Source: Nemertoderma westbladi (taxonomy: Eukaryota; Xenacoelomorpha; Nemertodermatida; Nemertodermatidae). From it: DNA of 32,450 nt. The translations under genes were made by a program, and so were the position numbers. Location: positions 1-32,450 of the forward strand of contig JAUCBJ010005417.1 in NCBI GenBank assembly GCA_032718475.1. Reading direction: 5' to 3'. This document shows positions 10,468 through 19,300 of this stretch, piece by piece (position 1 is the stretch's first letter; each line of letters starts with the position of its first letter). The notes under the pieces are model-generated. The model was not told the origin of the DNA and did not search any database. It was given only the letters and a program-made list of their open reading frames with translations.

Positions 10468-12408
10468 TCAACGAATAGAATGTTCTTCAAGTATGTTGAA
10501 GAGGCCGCTATTGTTAGTGGAGTCTACAGTTCCTAGGATCGAGGCCGAGTTGCCGATTAGGATGGCTATCAGGAGTCTTTGCAGCAGGAATCGATGAGAC
10601 CGGGGTTCCTGTGTTGCTTGTCGAATCTTCCTGCCGACCTCTTTCAGGAATGAGGTTGTTGCTGGTCCTGGCTGGCCAAGCGTTTCGAAGGCTACTGGTG
10701 CGAAGAGGTATCCTCGGTCTACTAGTTCTTCGTACTTTCTTGATTTGGTCTCTTCTTGCTCCTCGGCAACACGACCTCCTGCTGATAGACTGGTAGCGAG
10801 ATGGCTGGGCGCTAGAGGGTCTACGACTGTCGCGTCCCACGTCAGGGACTTACCGCGCGACCAATGGATGAGGGTCATGCCGTCTGGGCGTTTACCATCC
10901 ATTCGGCAGAGGCCTGGCGGCTCCAGGATGGACGGAACACCACAGCTGGAGAGTGCGCGCTTTATGATGTCATTTAGCACCGTGTGGCGCGGAATCCGCC
11001 CCCAAGCTCCTCTGGCAGGACAGGCCATGTAGGCCTTCAGTATCGACTTCCTTACCGCATCTGGCGCATGTGTGTTGTTCTGTGACTCAACATCCTAGTC
11101 GAGTAGCGATTGAGATGCGGAACTGACTGTCAGTTAGCTTTAAACCTAGCGACGACGATGGTAGCGCGTCTATCCAGCAACCGGCGACAGGGTCATCTAA
11201 AGAGTTTAGTCGAGCGATATTCTTCGGAGAAGCGGTGCGGCGAAGTGACGCGAGGTTCTCTTCATGGATCGGGTTTGTCCAAGTCTTCTGCATACTTACA
11301 GAGGACGCTGAAGGTTGCTCGCAATCGGTGGCCACCGATCTCTTCCAGAGCTCATAGGCGTGATCAGTTAAGGTGTTTCGAGATGGAGTAGGCGCAGCAG
11401 CGGTGAAAAGACAGCCAGTAAGTTCAGCACATGCAGCCGCAGAAGCCACATAGGCAGAAGGGGCGAGCTGCATGGCTGTATGGCAGGCCTGTATCCACGA
11501 ACTGTCATTGATTCTGACGTTTGCTATTTTCACCAACGCAGACCGCAGTGTATCGTCATATCTTTCCAGAAGCTGTGGAAACAAAATACATGGAGCAGAG
11601 CGGAGGTAATATAGCAGGCGAGGGATTGCGAAAGAGTTCCTAAGCAAGAAGAATCCATGGTGGCTGTCGAGGAGATGAAGCTGGTCGCTAATCAAGGCCA
11701 AGTCGTTTATCTTGTCAGTCAGACAGGACTCTATAGCCTCGGATCCGATTGGGGCCCCTAGCATAATCAGTTGGTCAGCTGAAGGTAACTGGATCTTTCC
11801 GCCACAAACTCTATTGAAATCTTCCTGAATCCGGGCTCGATCATTGTCAGACACTGGACCCAGAAAAAATAGCTCGCACTTCGAGGGGTTTAGGGTGAGG
11901 CCGAGTTTCTTCCCTTCCACAATTATCGTTCTCAGATCGTCTAGAACAATGGTATACAATCCTGCCATGTTACCATCGTCAAGATACCATACGTTGAAAT
12001 CGGATTTCAATGAGTGGATGGTGTCGTTGATCGTGTCTCCGAAGAGAGGGGGTCGTTCAGGGTCACCCTGTTGGGCTCCTTCATCAGAGACTAAGATTTC
12101 ATCACTGTGAACTAGAAAGCTTGAGTTACCATAGTCAGCCAATGTATAGTTATATATGCTGGGATACTTCCTTGCCACAGTCTCGAGGATGGCATCACGT
12201 CGAAGTGAATTGAAGGCATTGCTGAAATCTACCTTCAGCAACACCGTGTTGGGAGCGTTCGTTGAAGATATCAAGGACCGGGTCCCGTGGGCTGCAGCCT
12301 CTGCCCCATTCTTTGTTCCTATTCCTAACTGGATGTGGCCGTAAGATTCGATGCGCTGGTCTTTGACTGTTTGGCTGGCCTATTTGGCACTTAGTCTATA
12401 CCAGGTAT
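10468..12408 (-). pseudogene. RT-endonuclease non-LTR retroelement, 3' half (RT, CCHC, RLE)
   Basis: This is the downstream half of a minus-strand retroelement split by the LTR insertion. From 12379 to 11087 one frame holds the RT core: VDFSNAFN (about 12232-12212), QQGDPE (12081-12058) and YLDD (11986-11975), with the thumb behind. After a TGA at 11087-11089 the same frame gives a CCHC unit (C-x2-C-x9-H-x3-C, 11073-11016). A frameshift then leads into 11028-10468, which holds a restriction-like endonuclease signature (RPDGM at 10890-10876, then WDATVVD). This order matches site-specific R2-type elements. Defects are TAG at 12382-12380, TGA at 11087, and one frameshift near 11000. It is a dead copy; the exact clade is uncertain. 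Confidence 0.75.
12404..12408. repeat. BEL/Pao target-site duplication, left copy
   Basis: GGTAT directly precedes the left LTR and is repeated at 24885-24889 directly after the right LTR. A 5-bp duplication is usual for BEL/Pao integrases. Confidence 0.93.
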
Positions 12409-12932
12409 TGTTAGCTTATTCAATCCCGCTAACACCCCATAAAGTTAAGCCGATAAGCAATATTGGGAGCCACGAGATTGGGTAATTAACCAACTCGTGC
12501 CACCCCAATAAGAATGGGAAGGAAACACACAATGAGGGTCAGGGGCCAAACCCCTAACCCAGAGAGAACAGGTGGAGTGAACGGGAACACTCCAAAGGGC
12601 GCCAACAAGGGTATCAACCAATCAGAGGGGGGAAAGGCATCGATTAGGTAGAGTAACAAGGCCAACCGTGCAATATAGCCACTTGGCAGTAATCATATCA
12701 GTTCAGTTATCTCAGTGCAATATTGGTGCTAGTTTAGGTTAGATAGTTTAGCTAGGGAAGGACCGGGACTTTAGTTACCGTATCCCGCCTTCCGTGTACA
12801 ACAACCTATATCTATATCTTTATACCGATCATTATATACAACGAACAACAGGAACTCATTTACTCTTTACACACGGCGGGGACGCGTGAACTAACACCGG
12901 ATAAACCGGGATCCCTCTTGGATCCCGTCACA
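12409..12932 (+). repeat. 5' LTR
   Basis: It runs from TGTTAGC to GTCACA. It is rich in potential hairpins: GTTAGC/GCTAAC at 12410-12433, CACGAG..CTCGTG at 12471-12499, AGGGG/CCCCT at 12541-12555, GGAGTG/CACTCC at 12573-12592, and GGGATCC/GGATCCC with loop CTCTT at 12908-12926. A TTATATA at 12832-12838 could be the TATA element. I find no AATAAA, so the poly(A) signal is unclear. Confidence 0.95.
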
Positions 12933-13001
12933 GTAACTAAATCCAGCTGCCGCCCTAGATAAACTCAGCGACTACCAGCCACCAATCCAGAGATAAAGAA
13001 G
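12933..13001 (+). promoter_or_regulatory. Leader between LTR and ORF1; no canonical tRNA primer site
   Basis: The 69-nt leader begins GTAACTAAATCCAGC and contains no TGG anywhere. A primer site that pairs with a tRNA CCA 3' end would start TGG at or near 12933. Either priming uses an internal tRNA segment or another primer, or this copy has lost the site. The last bases AGAAG give a good start context (A at -3) for the ATG at 13002. Confidence 0.5.
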
Positions 13002-14477
13002 ATGAGTCGGTCAGGCGAGACGACACCGACGCGGACCCCGGACGAAGAGCTAACGATCCGCGAGGCCGCAACCAGGCGATACAGGCCCACGACGCTGGAG
13101 CCATCGGTAACGGGCGAACCGGAGATTCAAGATGAGGGGGGCCGTCTGGAGTCAGAAGTCGAGTCGAGAGGAGGGGGAGTCGAGTCGGAGGATAGAGAGA
13201 ACGAGCTCGAGGGAGAAAGAGACGAGTCGACACGGAACGAGGGTCGACGTGCCGATGTCGCGGGCCAGCCACAGGCCGAGAGCGACGAACGGCCCACCGA
13301 GACGGCGACGGTGGGGCCGACGGTACGACGTCGGACCCGGAGAGACGACGGAGATGTCGATACCGATGTCGCCGGCCAGGCACAGGCCGAGGGCGACGGA
13401 CGGCCCACCGGAACGGCGATGGTGGGGCCGCCGGTACGACGTCGAACCCGGAGAGAGGGACGAGAGGTCGGCGACGAGGACGTCGGGGTCTCCGATCGAC
13501 TCCGACGGGCCTACAACGCGACCCGGAGATTACTAGAGGAGGCCAGAAAGGGGAAAACGATAGACGAGGTAAAACTAAAGTCAGGACTAGGTAAGTCGGA
13601 CAGACATTTATACTATCTAATGCGCTTCGGGCAGAGAGAATTGGCCGAGGAGAGAGCAAAAGGGGTTGCCAGCGAACTGTTTGGACTATGGGAATGTGGG
13701 AGTATGGAACCTAGCGTAGCGTCAGTGTACATAGGGCCATACTTGGTCGATGCCCGGGGAGTAAAATTAGTGGGTTGGAGGGGACCTGAAGGGGGCGAAT
13801 CCGAGGTTAACCCCGAGGATTCGGCCTCGTCGGTCGGAGGAAGTTCCGGGAAGCAGGGGAAAGTTAGTAGATCGGGAAGGCGGAGGGAGTCCGTCGTAAC
13901 CGATAAGTCTGCTACATCCTCCGCGAAAGAAATACTGGTGAGAGAGGCAGGTGCCGCGTACCGTCTCAACCTGATAGAGCAAGGTCAGAGGGAAATGGAT
14001 AAACGGCTAGAGGAGGGGAGAATGCGGCTAGAGAGGGAAGCGGCATTGATTAGAGAAACCGGAGAGAGGGCCGAAAGGGCTTTGAGAGGCCTTAGGGAGT
14101 GTGAGGAAATAGAGGAAAAGGAGTGTAGGGAGCGTGAGGCGAGAGAGGAAAGGGAACGCAAGGAGCGTGAGGCAAGGGAGGAAAGGGAACGCAAAGAGCG
14201 TGAGGCGGAACGCAAGGAGCATGAGGCGAGAGAGGAAAAGGAACGCAAGGAGCATGAGGCGAGACGGGAAAGTGAACGCAAGGAGCGTGAAGCGAGGCGA
14301 AGGGAGAGCGCTAGGAGAGTAGCAGAGTTGGCTGAGCGGGACGCGCGGGAGTGTGAGAGGAGAATGGTAGAAGCTGAGCGAGAGCATAAGGAATTAAAGA
14401 GACGCCAAAGTGAGCTTGCGGAACATAGGATTAGACGCGCGCACGAGCTGCAACTGGTGCGGGCGGGGGCGTCCTGA
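13002..14477 (+). CDS. LTR element ORF1: coiled-coil, charged protein (491 aa)
   Basis: It opens with a true ATG in good context soon after the LTR. Residues 1-165 are acidic and Arg-rich, with a 37-residue tandem duplication (nt 13254-13364 and 13365-13475, both containing DVAGQ and VRRRTRR). Residues about 168-270 look globular (LRRAYNATRRLLEEARKGK, YIGPYLVDARGVKLVGW). Residues about 320-480 are a long Glu/Arg coiled coil with repeated REERERKERE motifs. I recognise no family. The position suggests a Gag-like or RNA-binding accessory protein, but the DUF1759-type Gag is in ORF3. It ends at TGA 14475-14477, where a +1 shift would enter ORF2. Codon use is GC-rich, like ORF3. Confidence 0.75.
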   Translation: MSRSGETTPTRTPDEELTIREAATRRYRPTTLEPSVTGEPEIQDEGGRLESEVESRGGGVESEDRENELEGERDESTRNEGRRADVAGQPQAESDERPTETATVGPTVRRRTRRDDGDVDTDVAGQAQAEGDGRPTGTAMVGPPVRRRTRREGREVGDEDVGVSDRLRRAYNATRRLLEEARKGKTIDEVKLKSGLGKSDRHLYYLMRFGQRELAEERAKGVASELFGLWECGSMEPSVASVYIGPYLVDARGVKLVGWRGPEGGESEVNPEDSASSVGGSSGKQGKVSRSGRRRESVVTDKSATSSAKEILVREAGAAYRLNLIEQGQREMDKRLEEGRMRLEREAALIRETGERAERALRGLRECEEIEEKECREREAREERERKEREAREERERKEREAERKEHEAREEKERKEHEARRESERKEREARRRESARRVAELAERDARECERRMVEAEREHKELKRRQSELAEHRIRRAHELQLVRAGAS

Positions 14478-16341
14478 GAGCGGGACTGGCTCGAGTATTT
14501 TAGGGGAGCCAGGGGCCGTGGATACATTTATTAATACCCCACTCACAGGGACCGCACGACAGACCCAAAACTGGTGTGACCGTACGGGCGGGGGGGGGGG
14601 GGGGGGGGGGGGGGGTAATAACGATAATGCTACAGTAGGCGTGGTTAATATTAATAGTACCGTATGGGATAATTCTAATCAAACCTTTATTGCAGGAAAT
14701 ACTTTGCCTAGTGATAGTAATTTAAATTTAAATCAGAACAATCCTAGTATTAACGTAGAAAATGATTCTAATATTAATGTAGCTACACAAAATAATCCAA
14801 ATAATCAAAATAATAACCCAAATTCGAACCTACAAAATAATTTAAGTAACGCAATTACACAAAATAATCCAAATAACTTAAATAGTGATCCGAGCCCGAA
14901 TTTACAAAATAATTCAGATAGTGTAGTCGCGCAAAGTAATTCAAATGATTTTGTTTCGAACGAACAAATTGATTCCGTTTCCAATATGGGTGCTATTAAC
15001 GTAAACACGTCGGGCGTGTATGGCCAGACAGACGGGGGCCTGGTAGGCCACGCAGTTGGTGGGCCGGGAGTGGCTGGGTTAGGTAGACCCGGCGAGGGCC
15101 TGGTAGGCCACGCAGTTGGTAGGCAGGGAGTAGAGGGCCTGGTAGGCCTCGTAGTTGGTAGACCCGGAGCAGAGGGCCTGGGAGGCCACGTAGTTGGTAG
15201 GCAGGGAGCAGAGGGCCTGGTAGGCCACGCAATAGCAGAGGGAGAGGCGGGGGTGAATAGACCCGACCGCGATAGGGTTGATGTGTCGACTAGAGGGGGA
15301 TATAGTAGCGTAGTGAGGGATAGCGAAGTTGGATGTGGCGAGTGGGGGGGGGGGGGGGGGGGGGGGGGCTACGAGGGGCCCCACAACAGCGAGTCAGCGG
15401 CGAAAGGGGGGGGGGGGGCAGAGAGTGTCCCACAGCCGTCAGCGGATAATGCGCGGGCCGAAATAGGTAAACCGCAACACCCGGCGACGGAGAGTAATAG
15501 GGGGATTGCGAGTATCCCCAGCGGCGTGCGACCGAGTAGAGAGAGACAGGTTGACGTCGTGAGAGGGCGGACGAAGCGTCGAGCCCGATCAGAAGAGGGA
15601 AGAAGAACAGTGGGATTTAACCGGGAGGTCGACGAGAGATCTCACGAGCGGGAATACTCCACTGAAAGGAGAAGAAGAGAAGACAGTAGTAGAAGTATCG
15701 CCGCGAACGATAGAAGAGCGAGGACGGATAGCGAGCCGTCGGTAGTCGAGATGAGAACAGAGAGTCAGTGGGGTCGGACTCCGGGAGATTGCCGTCGCCC
15801 CGGAGAGATGCGACCCGGCGAGGCGCACTACGCGCCGAGAGAGGGGTACGCGATGTACCGGTACGAAGATGAGAACAGTAGAGAGGGGGGTCGAAGAGAA
15901 ACTTTCCGACGGAATATACCTACCGATCGAGAATACGGTAGCCGCGGGGAGGACTATTCGAGAAGAATAAACTTCGATCCCGAGCGACACATGCAGACTG
16001 TAGGACATACTGTAGGCCTTACTGCACATACCATAGGCCATACTGAGAGAGGCAATGTAGGCGATAGGATAGCGTGGACAACGGGATTAAACCCGGAAGT
16101 CGCGGAATACATACCGGCGAGTAGGCCAGAAGCTGATAGGCCTATACCGGTACCAGTACAGCAGTATGACTACAGCATGCAGGGACATAACATATACCCA
16201 GGGGAGGGGGGAATTATTGCGGATAGGTGTATGGGCCCCAATATATTAACATCAACCCCAGTACCAAACATACCGGTGGGGGGGGGGGGGGGGGACAGGG
16301 TGACATTCCCCCATCACAATATCAACAATATACCCCGATAG
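14398..16341 (+). CDS. LTR element ORF2: Asn-rich, Gly/Arg low-complexity frame
   Basis: This frame is open from 14398 (after TAA 14395-14397) to TAG 16339-16341 and has no good ATG near its start; the first initiator-like codon is GTG at 14410, so it is probably reached from ORF1 by a frame change in 14398-14474. In order it encodes a short Cys-containing stretch, poly-Gly from a 26-G run, about 120 residues very rich in Asn, Gln and Ser (AT-rich DNA 14616-15000), five or so repeats of a GLVGHAVGRQG type (15030-15240), two more G runs, and a basic Arg/Glu/Ser stretch to 16240. It may be a disordered linker between ORF1 and Gag. I recognise no domain. Confidence 0.55.
   Translation, partial: RDAKVSLRNIGLDARTSCNWCGRGRPESGTGSSILGEPGAVDTFINTPLTGTARQTQNWCDRTGGGGGGGGGGNNDNATVGVVNINSTVWDNSNQTFIAGNTLPSDSNLNLNQNNPSINVENDSNINVATQNNPNNQNNNPNSNLQNNLSNAITQNNPNNLNSDPSPNLQNNSDSVVAQSNSNDFVSNEQIDSVSNMGAINVNTSGVYGQTDGGLVGHAVGGPGVAGLGRPGEGLVGHAVGRQGVEGLVGLVVGRPGAEGLGGHVVGRQGAEGLVGHAIAEGEAGVNRPDRDRVDVSTRGGYSSVVRDSEVGCGEWGGGGGGGGYEGPHNSESAAKGGGGAESVPQPSADNARAEIGKPQHPATESNRGIASIPSGVRPSRERQVDVVRGRTKRRARSEEGRRTVGFNREVDERSHEREYSTERRRREDSSRSIAANDRRARTDSEPSVVEMRTESQWGRTPGDCRRPGEMRPGEAHYAPREGYAMYRYEDENSREGGRRETFRRNIPTDREYGSRGEDYSRRINFDPERHMQTVGHTVGLTAHTIGHTERGNVGDRIAWTTGLNPEVAEYIPASRPEADRPIPVPVQQYDYSMQGHNIYPGEGGIIADRCMGPNILTSTPVPNIPVGGGGGDRVTFPHHNINNIPR
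14590..14615. repeat. 26-nt G run in ORF2
   Basis: The run is read as GGG (Gly) codons in ORF2. Length changes here would alter the downstream frame. Confidence 0.85.
15344..15368. repeat. 25-nt G run in ORF2, with a 13-nt run at 15406-15418
   Basis: Two further poly-Gly tracts lie 37 bp apart in the same frame as the run at 14590. ORF2 stays open through all three. Confidence 0.85.
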
Positions 16342-19300
16342 GAGCAAGAACAACGAGACCCTTGGATGAGAATAGGTCGTGTGACACAGAAATATGGAGG
16401 GGGCCGCTACCCCCGATGACATACCCAAGTCAAAGAAAGTCAAGAAATAGGACGGACGAACCGCACCAGACAGGAGAAACTATGCAGCACCCATCGAATC
16501 CATTGGAAGCGCAGGCGATGGGGATGGCCACGTTGATCGATGCGTTGAAAACGAGGATCGAGTTACCACCCGTGGAACCATTCAAATTCGATGGGAGTAG
16601 GCCGGAAGAATATTTACAGTTTCGGCGCATGTATAGTAACGAAATACTAACAAAGAACTTGACGCAGGCGGAGTGCCTAAAGTATCTGCAAGTATACACG
16701 GGAGGCCCAGCATACGATATCGTGAGGCAATATCAAGGAATAGAGGGCGGCTTCACGACAGCATGGCGGGCACTGGACAGGGAATACGGGCACCCGGCCA
16801 AGATCATCAGACAGACACTGAGGGGCATAACATCGGGTGGCCTACAGGATAATCCCGTTAGCATTAAGACATTTGCTAACAAAGTTGAAAAGGCGCTAAT
16901 CGTGCTGAAGACGCTAGACGCGCCATACGAGCTCAACGCGTCCAACAACATCACAACGATAGCGCAGGCACTACCGAACTGGCTGCGCAACAAGTGGAGG
17001 AAAATCGCTTTCTCCACTCGAGATAGGAAGGGTGCGGAACCGGGTTTAGAAGAAATGTCAAGCTTCTTAAACTACGAGGCTGAACTAATAACTGACCCAG
17101 TCTATAGCGAAGATAGCCTGGGAAAGGGACCGAAGACGGATTACCATAGACCGAAGCCAGAGCACAATACATCAAACGCATTACCGAGGCTCAGGCAATC
17201 ATTGCCATATGCAGCGACGCAGGGGACTGCAAGTCCACAGCTAGCCGAAGATGAGATCACACCATGGAACGGACAGGGGAACAATAACAACACGAATAAA
17301 TATAACCCCAGTACGTCCAGTAGGCCGAATCCAAACAATAAGAATAGTAGGGACTTTGGTACAAACGCAACTGCGATACGCAATGCGCTGTATAAGGAGG
17401 GCTACGACCCAAAGAGCAAATGCCAGCTACACGCAAATGCGCTTCATCAAACCATGAACTGCAGGTACTGGCAGGCGCTACCTAGGCAAGATCAGATAGA
17501 TTACGCGTTGAGCAATAAAATCTGCTCACGGTGTGTGATGAGTGGACATAGAGCTAGGGAATGCAAAGAGAAGCCGGTAAAGTTCGGTCAGAGGAGAGGC
17601 CAAACGATGGCAACGAGCACAGTAGGGGCGAAGAAGAGAGGAACGGTGTTACTTGGAGTAGTACCCGTACGAGTGATTGGGGAAGGCAATCGATCAGTAA
17701 CAACACTAATGCTGGTTGACAGTGGAGCTGCCTTCACACTAGTCGAGGAATGGGTGGCCGAAGAGATAGGATTGAGAACGAGGCCAAGCAGAATGGCGGT
17801 AACAACCATCTCTAGCAAAGATGAGATCCTGGAGATGAGAACAGGACGGTGCGCAATTGCAGCAGTGGCACCGGGATGCGACTACGGGGCAACCATCGAC
17901 CCCATCCAAGTGATAGAGTCAATTAATATCAATGCCAGGCGGCCAACCAACATCGAGGTCGAGCAGTATAAATTCCTGGACGACATTGACTTCTCAATCC
18001 CAGACGTGGACGTTAGGAAGGTGTCCATCATAGTAGGTATGGACTGCCCAACGGCCCACGAAAGAATGCAAACGGTCTTCGGCGAAGACAAGCAGAGTGA
18101 CCCGGTGGCCATATTAACACCATTCGGGTGGACGCTGAGTGGTCCAATCAAGAGCAAGATACCATTTAGGATGTCGGAGACATCAGGATGCATGTTCGCG
18201 GGAACAATGCAGGAAATGGGTGACGAGGGAGCAGAGGAGCAGCTCAAAAGACTGCTCAGACAAGATTTCGAGGGACTGAAAGAAACCGGGGTCGGGACCT
18301 CGGTAGAAGACAAGCAGGCTTTACAAAGCGTGGAGGAATCGATGACATGCGATGAGGGGCGGTATACTATAGGAATGGTATGGAAACTACCGAAGATACC
18401 GCTGCCCGACAATAGAGGGATGGTACTCACGAGACTCCGCAAGCTGAAACAAACACTAAAACGGAGCCCCGAGAAGAATGAGTACATCCACAGAACGATT
18501 AAGAAGTACGTCGAGAAGGGATGGGCTGTGGAGTTACCGGTCGACGAGCCGAACACGGACAGGACATATTACCTGCCACTACACGTGGCTTTAGATCCAA
18601 AGAAAGGTAAACTACGGATGGTAGTCGACGCATCGGCAAAGACCGACAGAAAATGCTTAAACGACTACCTGTTAGAAGGCCCAAACATATACAATTCGGG
18701 CATAGAGGTGTTACTTAGATTTAGAAATGGGAAACACGCCTTCACGTGTGACATAGAAGGCATGTTCAACCAAGTCCGTGTAACGAAAGAAGATAGCGAC
18801 AGTCAACGCTTCTTATGGTATAACGGCGAGGAAGAACCGTCGATAATACCGGCATATAAGATGGTAGTACAAAACATGGGGGCCAAGTCGTCTTCATTTA
18901 CGACGACTATGGCAGTGAGAGACACAGTGAAGGGGAAGGAAGATAGATACAGCACTAGGGCCGTCGATATGATTCGACGCGGCTTCTACGTAGACGACGG
19001 AATGGAGTCTGGAAATACGGTTAAGGAGATACTGGACACGGGGCGCGAGGTTCGCGACATTTTAAAAGGATCCGGCTTTAACCTGACCAAATTCCAATCC
19101 AGTTCGGAAGAATTTATCAAGGCGATAGAGGACAAAAGACCAGAATCGACCATGGATAATCCCACAACAGCCAAAGGGCAGGACATGGCGATTAAGAGAA
19201 CAGAATCTCAACAGAAGGCATTGGGAATCGTGTGGGATAGAGAGACAGACGAACTGAAGTATCAGCTGAGCCAAGAGGGCGCAGACATCCACACGAAGAG

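Noticed and set aside
12955-14527. Long minus-strand frames opposite ORF1
   Set aside because: They mirror the GC-rich Glu/Arg coding strand and have Ser/Leu/Arg-only content without motifs.
17882-18556. Minus-strand frames opposite pol (also 20780-21499)
   Set aside because: The plus strand has unambiguous RT and integrase motifs; these are shadows.
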